Shown: piece after piece, positions 16,827 through 25,847 of the stretch
How positions within the stretch are numbered: position 1 is the stretch's first letter
Layout of the letters: each line of letters starts with the position of its first letter
Source: Acidimicrobiaceae bacterium
GTDB taxonomy: Bacteria; Actinomycetota; Acidimicrobiia; Acidimicrobiales; Ilumatobacteraceae
NCBI GenBank assembly: GCA_024641005.1
Contig: JAHEDX010000021.1
Span: 4,726 to 54,260 of the forward strand
DNA length: 49,535 nucleotides
Direction: 5' to 3'
The notes under the pieces: model-generated
What the model saw: the letters and a program-made list of their open reading frames with translations, nothing else
Told to the model about the DNA's origin: nothing
Database searches by the model: none
Program-made: the position numbers and the translations under genes

Positions 16827-17486
16827 ATGAACATCGAATCGACCCAGAACGAGACCCCCAACCGAACCAGGCGCAACACGGCGATCGGCGTGACCGCCGG
16901 GCTGCTCGGCGGCGGTGCGATCGGGCTGCTGATGGCAGTGCCGTCGTTCAGCAGTGCCGCGTCGGATGATGCCGGGTCGGACGTCGTGCCCGCCGTGGTG
17001 GTGCAAGATGACGTCTCGGATATCTCGGACGTCTCGGATGCCGACTTCGCACAACCGGGCCGGCAGCTGCGTGCGCTGTTGCAGCAACTCGTCGACGACG
17101 GCACGATCGATGGGGACCAGGCCGATGCCGTCACTCAACTGTTGATCGAGAACCGGCCCGAGCGCGGTGATCTCGGACCGGGTCGTGGACATCACGGTGA
17201 ACGGGGTCCGGGTCGCGACGGCGAGATCGTCGCGGGACTGCTCGGGATCGATGTCGAGACCCTGCACGCCGATCTCGAGGCCGGCTCCTCGATCGCGGAG
17301 ATCGCCACCGCCAACGACGTCGACCCCCAGACGGTGATCGATGCGCTCGTCACCGAGGCCACCGGTCACATCCAGCTGATGGTCGACGACGGTCGGTTGA
17401 CCGACGACGAGGCCGCCACGATGCTCGCGAACATCACCGAACGCATCACAGCCCGCGTCAACGGCGAACTCCCAGGTCGCGGCTGA
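16827..17486 (+). CDS. Membrane-anchored or exported protein, likely two-component target
   Basis: The product has 219 residues. A charged N-terminus is followed by a hydrophobic segment (IGVTAGLLGGGAIGLLMAVP) and then SFSSAAS, which could be a signal anchor or a cleaved signal peptide. The mature part has two helical LLQQL/VTQLL segments, a Gly/Arg/His/Asp-rich linker that might bind metal, and a repeat-like module with LGIDVETLHADLEAGSSIAE and VDPQTVIDAL, as found in many actinobacterial exported proteins of unknown role. The ATG at 16827 has GAAAGGA upstream. It follows the kinase and carries the same upstream box as the response regulator. I do not know its function. Confidence 0.78.
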   Translation: MNIESTQNETPNRTRRNTAIGVTAGLLGGGAIGLLMAVPSFSSAASDDAGSDVVPAVVVQDDVSDISDVSDADFAQPGRQLRALLQQLVDDGTIDGDQADAVTQLLIENRPERGDLGPGRGHHGERGPGRDGEIVAGLLGIDVETLHADLEAGSSIAEIATANDVDPQTVIDALVTEATGHIQLMVDDGRLTDDEAATMLANITERITARVNGELPGRG

Positions 17487-17528
17487 CACCTTCCTGCTCG
17501 CCGATCCCTCGGCCCCAGACCCCCCGCT

Positions 17529-17570
17529 GGGCCGTTCGGCCCTGGTGCGCCCGGCTCGTCCGGGTGCACC
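17529..17570. terminator. Two tandem strong hairpins
   Basis: GGGCC-GTTC-GGCCC at 17529-17542 is followed immediately by an 11-bp stem at 17544-17554 / 17560-17570 (GGTGCGCCCGG against CCGGGTGCACC, one G-T pair, loop CTCGT). They lie 42 bp after the exported-protein stop and 34 bp before the universal stress protein start. They are most likely a terminator but could also form a structured leader for the stress gene. Confidence 0.55.
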
Positions 17571-17603
17571 ATCGCGTTGGAGGCAGAGTGGAAGGAGGTC
17601 CCC

Positions 17604-18473
17604 ATGGATGCCACCCGGAACACGTTCGTGGTGGGCGTCGATGCCAGTCCCGAGTCGAACGAAGCACTCGACTGGGCTCGTCGCTTGGCCGCCCCAGAGG
17701 ATCGCATCGTCGTGGTGCACGCCTGGGAGGTGCCGTTGGTCACCGGCTACGACATGGTCGTCACCATCGATCCTTCCGAGATCGAGCAGCTGTCGATGCA
17801 GGGGCTGTCGGAACTGGTCGGACGGGTGGACGACGACCGCCTCGAGCCGGTCACCCATCAGGGGCATGCCGGTCGGGGTCTGGTCGCGAAGGCCGACGAG
17901 TTCGAGGCTGCGGCGATCGTGATCGGCCATCGCGGCCACAGCCGCGTCGCGATGATGCTGGGGTCGACCGCGAACTACGTGCTCCACCACACGACTCGGC
18001 CGGTCGTCATCGTCCGTGGTGATCATGGCGAAGTGCCCAAGCGAGTCGTGGTCGGGGTCGATGATCACGACATCGACGAGCCCGGCGTCGAGAACGAGTC
18101 GAGTCGAGCCGTCAGGTGGGCCTACTCGCTCCCCGGCGTCGAAGAGGTTCGCGTCGTGCACGCTTGGTTCCTCCCAGCGCTCGCGGTGGGGATGTTCGCG
18201 ACCGTTGCTGCCGAACTCGACACGATGGACGATGCCGCCCAGGCGGTCGTCGACCGGGTCTTGGAGAGCGCCGGGCCTCCGCCGGAGAACGTGAAGGTGG
18301 TCGGGGAGGCGGTGCGCGGCACCCCAGGGTTTGCTTTGATCGAGGCGTCACGCGATGCCGATCTCGTTGTCGTCGGTTCGAGGGGCCGCGGCGGGTTCAA
18401 GGGCCTGCTGCTGGGCTCGACCAGCGCCGAGGTCGCGTCGCACAGCCATTCCCCCGTGGCAGTCATCCGGTGA
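17604..18473 (+). CDS. Tandem-domain universal stress protein
   Basis: The product has 289 residues with two UspA-like domains. Domain 1 (about 1-140) starts FVVGVDASPESNEALDWA and ends VIGHRGHSRVAMMLGST...VVIVR. Domain 2 starts RVVVGVDDHD and ends VVVGSRGRGGFKGLLLGST...VAVIR. Both carry the G-x2-G-x(9)-G-(S/T) ATP-binding loop, canonical in domain 2. Such proteins bind ATP and support survival under stress or hypoxia in actinobacteria. The ATG at 17604 has the strong ribosome-binding site GGAAGGAGG. It appears monocistronic. Confidence 0.93.
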   Translation: MDATRNTFVVGVDASPESNEALDWARRLAAPEDRIVVVHAWEVPLVTGYDMVVTIDPSEIEQLSMQGLSELVGRVDDDRLEPVTHQGHAGRGLVAKADEFEAAAIVIGHRGHSRVAMMLGSTANYVLHHTTRPVVIVRGDHGEVPKRVVVGVDDHDIDEPGVENESSRAVRWAYSLPGVEEVRVVHAWFLPALAVGMFATVAAELDTMDDAAQAVVDRVLESAGPPPENVKVVGEAVRGTPGFALIEASRDADLVVVGSRGRGGFKGLLLGSTSAEVASHSHSPVAVIR

Positions 18474-18606
18474 CCGACTGATCATTGCTCCGGCCTGCCG
18501 CTGCCCTTCTGGGTGGTCGGGCGGCGGCAGGCTCTTCGCTCGTGCTGTCGCCCCATCGTTTTCTCCACTCGCTGCCGCTTCGTCGGCACCGCCGTATCGT
18601 GGCGGC

Positions 18607-20373
18607 GTGATCTGCGTCGATCTCGCCCGCGTGGGTATCGCCCAACCCGACAAGGTGCTGTTCGACGACCTCTCCGTCACGGTGTCCACAGGGGAGCGGG
18701 TCGCCATCGTCGGTGTCAACGGGTCGGGGAAATCGACCCTGATGAGGTTGATGGCCGGCACGCAGTCGCCTGACGAGGGCGAGGTCCGCTTTGGTCGCGG
18801 CGTACGAATCGCGATCCTCGATCAGGATCCTCGGTTGCCCGTCGGCACCGTCGCCGAGTACCTCGGCGACTCGTGGGAAGTCGCCGCTGTCGCTACCTCG
18901 CTCGGGGTGCAACCGCTGCTCGAACGGAGCACCGATCAGTTGTCGGGAGGGCAGGCCAAGCGGGTAGCGCTCGCGAGGGCGCTGGTGGGTGAGTTCGACA
19001 TGATCGTTCTGGACGAACCGACCAATCATCTCGATCTCGAAGCGATCGAATGGCTCGAACAGCGGCTGGCCGCCACCAAGGCCGCGCTCGTGGTGATCAC
19101 CCACGACCGGCACCTCATGGACCGGTTGACCACCGCACGCGGCGAGGGCCGGATCGTCGAGATCGAACGTGGCAAGGGCTACATCCATCGCGCCGCGACC
19201 GGTACCAGTGCCTACGCCGCCTATCTCGAAGGGCGCGCCGCACGGCACGAGCAGGCGGCGAGCGAGGAGGCGACCCGCAAGATTCTCGCCCGACGCGAGC
19301 TCGAGTGGTTGCAGCGTGGGGCGCCCGCACGCTCGACCAAACCGAAGGCCCGACTGCGGTCCGCGAACGAGATCGTTGCGGGCGGTCCTGAGGCGGTCGG
19401 CGTCCGCGGGAACGAACTGTTGCTCGATGCGGGTTCGACGCGGCTCGGCAACCAGGTGATCGAGCTGATCGGCGTGTCACAGGCGTACGGATCGAACCTC
19501 GTGTTTCGAGACGTCGAGCTGGTCATCGAGCCCGGGGCCCGTCTCGGGGTGGTCGGGCCCAACGGGTCGGGCAAGTCGACGTTGCTCGACATTGTGGCCG
19601 GCCGCAGCGAACCCGCGACCGGGGAGGTCAAGCGAGGGTCGACGGTGGTCACCGGCTACGCCGATCAGCAGACGTCCTTGCTCGATCCCGAGGCGATCGT
19701 GCGCGAGATCGTCGCCGGGCCTCTGCGTCAGCCCGACTGGGAAGACCGGGTGTTGCTCGAACGCTTCTGGTTCGACTCGACCGCCCAGTACGCGCCGGTG
19801 AAGATGTTGTCGGGAGGCGAGCGTCGCCGGCTGCAACTGGTGATGGTGTTGGCGACCAAACCGAACTTGCTGGTGCTGGACGAACCCACCAACGATCTCG
19901 ATCTCGACACCTTGCGAGCACTCGAGAGCTTCCTCGACGAATGGCCCGGCGCATTGGTCGTGGCCAGCCACGACCGCACCTTCCTCGACCGCACGGTCGA
20001 CCATGTGTTGGCGATCGACCCGGGCGGGGCCATTCGGCGTGTCGCGGGTGGGGTCCAGGGGTGGCTGGAGGAACGCAACTCGAGACCGATCGGGGTCTCG
20101 AGCCGGAAGCCGACACCGACCAGTCGTGCCGACTCCGCCCCTTCGACCAAGAGCCGTCAAACAAGCCAGTACACCTTGGGACGTCAGCTTCGAGATGCCG
20201 AGCAGGCGATGGGGAAACTGCAACGACAGGTCGATCGCCTCAACGAGCAGCTCGTCGCGACGACCGATCACACCGTGCTGGCGACACTCGGTGCCGAGCT
20301 GGCGACGGCCCAGGCCGAGCTGGCGGCCATCGAAGAGAACTGGCTCGTACTCGCCGAACAACAGACCGGCTGA
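18607..20373 (+). CDS. ABC-F family ATPase (Uup-like)
   Basis: The product has 588 residues and is soluble, with two ATP-binding domains and no membrane helices. Walker A motifs are GVNGSGKST and GPNGSGKST. Signatures are LSGGQAKRVALARAL and LSGGERRRLQL. Walker B plus H-loop regions are VLDEPTNHLDLEAIEWLE and VLDEPTNDLDL. The inter-domain linker ELEWLQRGAPARSTKPKAR is Uup-type and reaches toward the P-site tRNA in ABC-F proteins. The C-terminus is a coiled coil. These proteins rescue or regulate ribosomes. The GTG at 18607 is chosen because the fold begins there and TATCGT ends seven bases upstream (leaderless). Confidence 0.93.
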   Translation: MICVDLARVGIAQPDKVLFDDLSVTVSTGERVAIVGVNGSGKSTLMRLMAGTQSPDEGEVRFGRGVRIAILDQDPRLPVGTVAEYLGDSWEVAAVATSLGVQPLLERSTDQLSGGQAKRVALARALVGEFDMIVLDEPTNHLDLEAIEWLEQRLAATKAALVVITHDRHLMDRLTTARGEGRIVEIERGKGYIHRAATGTSAYAAYLEGRAARHEQAASEEATRKILARRELEWLQRGAPARSTKPKARLRSANEIVAGGPEAVGVRGNELLLDAGSTRLGNQVIELIGVSQAYGSNLVFRDVELVIEPGARLGVVGPNGSGKSTLLDIVAGRSEPATGEVKRGSTVVTGYADQQTSLLDPEAIVREIVAGPLRQPDWEDRVLLERFWFDSTAQYAPVKMLSGGERRRLQLVMVLATKPNLLVLDEPTNDLDLDTLRALESFLDEWPGALVVASHDRTFLDRTVDHVLAIDPGGAIRRVAGGVQGWLEERNSRPIGVSSRKPTPTSRADSAPSTKSRQTSQYTLGRQLRDAEQAMGKLQRQVDRLNEQLVATTDHTVLATLGAELATAQAELAAIEENWLVLAEQQTG

Positions 20374-20480
20374 GCGGTCTGCCGCCGTGGCGAAGCTCGT
20401 AGTGTCGATCCACGCCATGTGTTCGAAAGCCGGGTCCTTCGACTCTGCGCCGATCGCGGTGATGGGTGCACGCTGAGATC

Positions 20481-22025
20481 ATGGCCTCGTCGATGTGGGC
20501 GCTCGTCGGGTGCGCGCTCGTCGCTGGGTGCGCCGGTTCTGGCGTCGCGGTGCCCGAGCGTCACGAGCGACGTGTGCCTGTCGTGACCTCAGCCTCGGCC
20601 GCGCAGGTTGACGACACCGCCCGGCTGGTCTTCGTCGGTGACGTGATGCTGGGTCGCAGCGTGGCTGCTGTCGTCGCCGGTGATCCCTCCTCGGTGTTCG
20701 AAGGGTTGCGTCCGATGCTGGTCGGGGCCGACCTGGCGTTCGGCAATCTCGAGTCACCGCTTACGCAACGCACTCACGAACGGGGTGAGTTCGCCCTGGA
20801 GGCGGACCCGGCTGGTGCGGCACTGCTGGCCGGTGCCGGTTTCGACCTGCTGGATCTGGCGAACAACCATGCGATGGACGCCGGTCCGGCCACAGCGCTC
20901 GACACCACGGATGCTCTAGAAGCGGCGGGACTGAGCTGGGTGGGCGCAGGCGGCAACTCCAGCGAAGCTGCTGCGGCGCGTGTCATCGATGTGGGCGGCG
21001 TCCGCGTCGGCGTGATCGCGTTCGACCTGGCCGGTGGGCAAGCGGCGACATCCGATACAGCGGGCGTCAACGCCTGGGAACCTGAGTCGGCTCGGGGAGC
21101 GATCACCAGACTTCGTGAATCGGTGGACGTCGTGGTCGTCGGGCTCCACGGAGGCGTCGAGTATCTCCCTCGGCCCGATCCGGTGCTCGATCACGTCGTC
21201 GGTCTCGTCGCAGAGTGGGGCGCCGACGTGGTGTGGGGCCACGGTGCTCACGTGCGATATCCGGTCGGCATCCGGACGTCCTCTACGCGGAGCGCGGTGA
21301 TGGCGCCCGGTCTCGGTAATGCGTTGTTCGACCAGAGTCTGCCTGGCACCCAGGAGGGAGCCGCACTCGAGGTGCTCGTCGACCGGGAGGGCGTACTGGC
21401 GATGCGCACCGGCACGGTGGCCATCGACTCCGGCCGGTCGTCGTTCGAGGGTTGGGACGAACCGATCGGTGACGCGGTTGCGCTCGGTGGCGACTGGTGG
21501 ACGCCGGTGCGTCCCTGGTCGCCGATGACCGCCGGGGCCGGTCCCGACGACGTCGACCTGTCGATCCCCCCGGAGCATGTCGAAGTGGCGCGTGCCTATG
21601 GTGACGTCACCGGCACCGGCGAGATCGACGTCGTGGTCGCCTACCGTCGACCACTGCGGTCCGAGCCGGCGCACGATCTGTTCCCCGAGGTGACCTGGTC
21701 GGACGAATACGGTCGAAGCGCCCATATTGCGGTGTTCACGAATTCAGGACGAATGCGATGGGGCTCTGCGGTGATGTTCGAACCGATCGGACGGGTCGCC
21801 GTGTGCGATGGAGCCATTGCGGTGGGATTCACCACCATGAACGACCCAGCGATCGTTGCTGCCGGCGCCTGGCTCTGGGATGGATTCGGCTTTCGCACGG
21901 CAGCGGTGCTGCCGGGCTCGGCGTCGGCCACGTGCGCCGACATCGACCACGATGGCCGATCCGACCCGGTTCTCGTCGGGCGGTGGCCGGTCGCAAACTC
22001 GAGTGACCAAGAGGAGTCATCATGA
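20481..22025 (+). CDS. CapA-like lipoprotein with C-terminal FG-GAP-type repeats
   Basis: The product has about 514 residues. The N-terminal signal WALVGCALVAGC ends in a lipobox. The CapA/PgsA metallophosphatase-like domain shows VFVGDVMLGRS (about residue 50), GNLESPL, LANNHAMDAG, GLHGGVEY and WGHGAHV. Its C-terminal third adds FG-GAP/VCBS-like calcium-loop motifs (GDVTGTGEIDVVVAY near 369 and ADIDHDGRSDPVLVG near 486), suggesting a partial beta-propeller on the cell surface. Role: probably cell-surface polymer or substrate handling; the exact reaction is unknown. The start could also be GTG 20466 or ATG 20493. It overlaps the next lipoprotein gene by ATGA. Confidence 0.85.
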   Translation: MASSMWALVGCALVAGCAGSGVAVPERHERRVPVVTSASAAQVDDTARLVFVGDVMLGRSVAAVVAGDPSSVFEGLRPMLVGADLAFGNLESPLTQRTHERGEFALEADPAGAALLAGAGFDLLDLANNHAMDAGPATALDTTDALEAAGLSWVGAGGNSSEAAAARVIDVGGVRVGVIAFDLAGGQAATSDTAGVNAWEPESARGAITRLRESVDVVVVGLHGGVEYLPRPDPVLDHVVGLVAEWGADVVWGHGAHVRYPVGIRTSSTRSAVMAPGLGNALFDQSLPGTQEGAALEVLVDREGVLAMRTGTVAIDSGRSSFEGWDEPIGDAVALGGDWWTPVRPWSPMTAGAGPDDVDLSIPPEHVEVARAYGDVTGTGEIDVVVAYRRPLRSEPAHDLFPEVTWSDEYGRSAHIAVFTNSGRMRWGSAVMFEPIGRVAVCDGAIAVGFTTMNDPAIVAAGAWLWDGFGFRTAAVLPGSASATCADIDHDGRSDPVLVGRWPVANSSDQEESS

Positions 22026-24316
22026 ACCACGGTGTGCGAACTCGTTCGGCGGCAGCGCTCATCATCGCGCTCGCGATGGCCGCGGCCGCATGTACCAGCG
22101 GCGACGACTCGGCTTCGACGAGTACGTCGATTCCGAGCGCGCCCGGTTCCACCAGTGGCCCGGAGACGTCGCCGCCCTCGTCGACTTCATCACCGTCGAC
22201 CTCGGGCAATGGCACGACGACCTCGACGACGCCCGTCGTCAGAGCGCCATCGCCGGTGGGGTTGCGGTCGACGACTCCCTTCGCTCCGTACCGTTGGGTG
22301 CCCGCCCTCGACGACAGTGAGGCCTACGCCGGACCGGCGACTCCGAACTCGTTCGACGATGTGTTGCTGGTGCCGACGCAGCAAGAGAAGATCGACAACC
22401 CCGAATGGAGCGACCTGTCGATCGCACAGAGGTCCATCGAAACCAACGGGTTCGCCGTACTCGAGACCAGCAACCGATTCTTCCACGACGGTTACAAGTA
22501 CAGCTCGTACGGCTACGAGCCGTTGTTCGTCACGACCGATGCGCTGTACCACTCGTGGCACCTGGTGTTCGACAAGGTGCTCCGTGACACCGAGCAGCAA
22601 CGACTGCTCCCGATCCTCGAGACCTTGTTGGCCGATGCCGTCGTCGCAGCGCGCGCACAAGAACAATCGCTCGCCGGAACCGATCTCGCAGGGGATGCAC
22701 ATCGGGTGACCGGCTACTACGAGGCGGCGGCATCGATGCTCGACCTCGACATCGGCACGGTCAACGATCTGGCAACCGAGGAGATCGCCGCGATCGACGA
22801 GGGCGCCGGGATGCAGACATCGCCGATCAGCGGGTTGATCGAGTGCCGGGCACCCGAGTCGTTCGTCGGGTGCGTCGATTTCAGCCTGTTTCGGCCACGC
22901 GGCCACTACACCCGCACGCCCGAGTTGGAGCGCTATTTCAGGGCCATGTCGGTGTTGGGGCAGGAAGGATTCGCGCTCGATCGTGGAATCGGGGTGATCC
23001 CGGGCCTGCTGATGTCGCGGATCCTCGTTGAGGACGAAGGCATCCTGGCCGGCTGGACCGCGATCTACGAACCGACATCGTTCCTCGTCGGCCTCGCCGA
23101 TGACATCAGCCCGCTCGAACTCGCAGCAGCGGCCGACGCTGCCGCGCCCGGCTGGGCCGATGATCCGACATCGCTGCTCGACCTCGACGCCTCCCAGATC
23201 GCCGACGCCGTGCTCGCCGTCCATCCCGTCGAGATCGATCCCGAGCGGGCAGCTGTTCGCCTGATGGGCGCACGGTTCACGCTCGACTCGTTCATCCTCG
23301 ACCAGCTCGCGTACCCGAACGTCGGCGGCGACGCGCCTGAAGAACGGCGCGTGCTCGTGTCGGCGCTCGATGTGGCGGCGGCGTTCGGCTCACCGCTGGC
23401 GCGTGAAATGCAGTTGTCGACCGAGGCCGGCTATCTCCACTATCGAGAGCAACTCGACGCGATGACCCGAGTCGTGGCGGAGCGCACCCCCGATGACTGG
23501 GCGGGCACCGTGTACGACGCGTGGATGATCGCGATCGAGCCGCAGTTCCGCGCGCGGGGCGCCGCGTATCCCGATTTCATGCAGAGCGGGGCATGGGCGG
23601 CGAAGTCGCTCCAGACGGGACTGGCTTCGTATACCGAGCTCAAGCACGACACGGTGCTGTACACCAAGCAGGGCTCGGCCGGCGAGGGTGAAGGCCCGGA
23701 AGCCCCCGCTTTCGTGCCGCGGCATTGGGTCGAGCCCGATCCGGTGGCGTTCGACCGGATCGTCGCCGCTGCCGAACTGCTGCGTGCCGGCTTTCAGTCT
23801 CGCGACCTGCTCACGCCCGAGACCGACGACCTGCTGTCGACCTTGATCGAACTCGGTGACTGGCTCGGAGGGATCGCCGCGCTCGAACTCGACGGCGTCG
23901 TGGCCAGCGACAGCGAGAACGAGCGGCTCGGCCGTATCGGGTCGGAGCTCGAATATCTCTGGCTCGCGTCGAGTGACATCGAACTCGACGGAGTGGGCCT
24001 TCCGGTTCCCGATCCCGACGAGCGGGCCGGCCTGGTGACCGACATCTTCACCGCGTCGTTCGAGTACCTACAGCTCGGTACCGGTGACGTCAACACGATC
24101 TACGTGATCGTGCCGATCGGAGACGGGCGATTCGAACTCGCCGCCGGATATGTGTCGTCGTATTACGAGTTCTGGCGTTCGGCCGGCGAACCGCGCCTGA
24201 CCGACGACGAGTGGCGGATGCTCATCCAGGACGATCAGCTGCCGCTGCGCCCCAGCTGGAATGCAGCGTTCGTGATCAGCGATCACATTTCGGAGGAACG
24301 GATCGTGCGGATGTGA
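22022..24316 (+). CDS. DUF3160-family lipoprotein
   Basis: The product has 764 residues. The signal AALIIALAMAAAAC puts the lipid-modified cysteine at residue 24, followed by about 50 residues of Ser/Thr/Pro/Gly linker. The mature domain matches DUF3160 proteins: NGFAVLETSNRFFHDGYK, VTTDALYHSWHLVFDKVLRD, a long helical centre, SYTELKHDTVLYTKQG and PSWNAAFVISDHI. The function of the family is unknown. Its ATG overlaps the CapA-like gene's stop (ATGA), so the two surface proteins are made together. A hairpin repeat (24375-24436) follows about 60 bp after its stop. Confidence 0.88.
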   Translation: MNHGVRTRSAAALIIALAMAAAACTSGDDSASTSTSIPSAPGSTSGPETSPPSSTSSPSTSGNGTTTSTTPVVRAPSPVGLRSTTPFAPYRWVPALDDSEAYAGPATPNSFDDVLLVPTQQEKIDNPEWSDLSIAQRSIETNGFAVLETSNRFFHDGYKYSSYGYEPLFVTTDALYHSWHLVFDKVLRDTEQQRLLPILETLLADAVVAARAQEQSLAGTDLAGDAHRVTGYYEAAASMLDLDIGTVNDLATEEIAAIDEGAGMQTSPISGLIECRAPESFVGCVDFSLFRPRGHYTRTPELERYFRAMSVLGQEGFALDRGIGVIPGLLMSRILVEDEGILAGWTAIYEPTSFLVGLADDISPLELAAAADAAAPGWADDPTSLLDLDASQIADAVLAVHPVEIDPERAAVRLMGARFTLDSFILDQLAYPNVGGDAPEERRVLVSALDVAAAFGSPLAREMQLSTEAGYLHYREQLDAMTRVVAERTPDDWAGTVYDAWMIAIEPQFRARGAAYPDFMQSGAWAAKSLQTGLASYTELKHDTVLYTKQGSAGEGEGPEAPAFVPRHWVEPDPVAFDRIVAAAELLRAGFQSRDLLTPETDDLLSTLIELGDWLGGIAALELDGVVASDSENERLGRIGSELEYLWLASSDIELDGVGLPVPDPDERAGLVTDIFTASFEYLQLGTGDVNTIYVIVPIGDGRFELAAGYVSSYYEFWRSAGEPRLTDDEWRMLIQDDQLPLRPSWNAAFVISDHISEERIVRM

Positions 24317-24374
24317 GCGAGTGGATGTGACGTCGGTGTGTGTGTGTGGCTCGACGCCTGACCCGCCGCATTCT

Positions 24375-24436
24375 CGAAACGACGCAAAGTCGATTGGCGA
24401 CCAACGGTGGAACCGAATCGACTTTGCGTCGGTTCG
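24375..24436. repeat. Hairpin repeat family 1, copy A
   Basis: CGACGCAAAGTCGATT at 24380-24395 and its exact complement AATCGACTTTGCGTCG at 24416-24431 form a 16-bp perfect stem, extended to 21 bp with one mismatch. Counting the shared 14-bp core (24380-24393 / 24418-24431), the loop is 24 nt. Related copies occur at 26753-26806 and 33512-33571. It lies between the DUF3160 and DUF1801 genes. Confidence 0.85.
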
Positions 24437-24492
24437 GTTCAGTTCGGCATCGGGATTCGCGTACGATCGACTGTTCGTGGGGGACGATCCAA

Positions 24493-24936
24493 ATGGCTGA
24501 CAAGACGTCCGAGAAGTCGGTGAAGGCTGGTGAGCCGGTACTGCTGGCAGGGGGCAATCCCCAGATCGCGAAGGGCGACGGCGACGCCCCGGTTCAGGCG
24601 TACATCGCGGCCATGCCGGGATGGAAGCGCGACATCGGTGAGCGACTCGATGCACTCGTCGTGCGCACTGTTCCCGAGGTGCACAAGGCGGTCAAGTGGA
24701 ACTCTCCGTTCTACGGCCTCGAGGGTCAAGGCTGGTTCCTCGGCTTTCACTGCTTCACCAAGTACGTCAAGGTGACCTTCTTCCGGGGTTCGTCGCTGCG
24801 TCCGATGCCACCCGTCGCATCCAAGGACGAGAATGCCCGCTACGTCCACATCTCGGAGGGTGACCAGTTCGACGAGGCTCAACTTGCAGCATGGGTCGAA
24901 CAGGCCAGCCGGTTGCCCGGCTGGGGGACGACCTGA
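24493..24936 (+). CDS. DUF1801 (YdhG-like) protein
   Basis: The product has 147 residues. VQAYIAAMPGWKRDIGERL, VPEVHKAVKWNSPFYGLEG and GWFLGFHCFTKYVKVTFFRG are typical of the small DUF1801/YdhG fold (SufE-like), often found in stress or detoxification settings; the biochemical function is not established. The ATG at 24493 is preferred because family similarity begins at ADKTSEK. The longer frame upstream runs through the palindromic repeat. A possible -10 box TACGAT is at 24462-24467. It appears to be a single-gene unit. Confidence 0.85.
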   Translation: MADKTSEKSVKAGEPVLLAGGNPQIAKGDGDAPVQAYIAAMPGWKRDIGERLDALVVRTVPEVHKAVKWNSPFYGLEGQGWFLGFHCFTKYVKVTFFRGSSLRPMPPVASKDENARYVHISEGDQFDEAQLAAWVEQASRLPGWGTT

Positions 24937-25160
24937 TTGGTTCGCGGGCCTGCGGCAAGTGTTGCCGGCTGGGTGACAATGCCGGGCGGACCGGCTTCGA
25001 GCTTCGAAGTGGTCGGTGGCACAGCAATGCCGGTGACGAAATATCTGTGGGGCGGGCAGGTCGAAGCGAACTCGTAGCAACCGACCGTGTCGCCTGGCGC
25101 CTCACGGTCGGTGTCGAACTCGGCGTCGCGACAGCGCGAGTTGGACCTATTGTCACGGTG

Positions 25161-25703
25161 GTGCCCCTCGAGTTCGAACAGGTGGAGGCCATACGTGACC
25201 ACGACGAACTCGTCGAGTTCTTGTGTAACGACGAGTGGCCCTTCCACGGTCGACGCGTGCTGGCGCCCGATGACGTTGCGGCCATGGAATTCTCGAGCGC
25301 GGACGTCGCGACCTACTGGATCGTCGATCGACACCGACCACATCGTCAAGTGGTGGGACTCGTTCGGCTCCTCGATATGAGCGACATCGGGGAAGGGGCC
25401 CCGTTGTTCGACCTCCGGATCGCCGGTCGGCATCGAGGATGCGGGCTCGGCACGCTGGCGACCCGTTGGGTCGTGGACCACCTCTTCAGCGCATATCCCG
25501 AGATGCACAGGATCGAGGCCAACACCCGCGACGACAACGTGGCGATGCAACGGGTGTTGTCGACTGCCGGGTTCACGCGCGAGGGCAGACTGCGCGAGGC
25601 CTGGGGCAGTGATGACGGGCGGTGGTTCGACACGATGATCTACGGCATCCTCCGCACCGATTGGGCCTCGACGGGCGCGTCATCATCGCAGAGCCCTGTG
25701 TGA
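25161..25703 (+). CDS. GNAT N-acetyltransferase
   Basis: The product has 180 residues. The pattern is that of RimJ/RimL-like GNAT proteins: LLDMSDIGEGAPLFDLRIAG leads into RGCGLGTLATRWVVDHLF (acetyl-CoA pyrophosphate loop), then IEANTRDDNVAMQRVLSTAG and FTREGRLREAW. The acceptor is unknown. GTG 25158 and GTG 25161 are both possible. I prefer 25161 because TATTGT at 25148-25153 lies 7 bases upstream. The longer upstream frame has no similarity to the family. Confidence 0.82.
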   Translation: MPLEFEQVEAIRDHDELVEFLCNDEWPFHGRRVLAPDDVAAMEFSSADVATYWIVDRHRPHRQVVGLVRLLDMSDIGEGAPLFDLRIAGRHRGCGLGTLATRWVVDHLFSAYPEMHRIEANTRDDNVAMQRVLSTAGFTREGRLREAWGSDDGRWFDTMIYGILRTDWASTGASSSQSPV

Positions 25704-25847
25704 TTCGGCACCCCGAGGCATCGACCGACCACATCGAGCTGGTGATCGATGTCTGTCATGGTGCGGACGACCGACGGCTGGGCCGAGCCGCCGCCCGGAT
25801 ATCCGGACGCCACGGGTCGGTGGCCGTCCAGACCGGTCCGCAAGTCT

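Noticed and set aside
16782..18161. Long minus-strand frame opposite the exported protein and stress protein
   Set aside because: It is antisense to two supported genes, shows no protein-family motif and has no ribosome-binding site.
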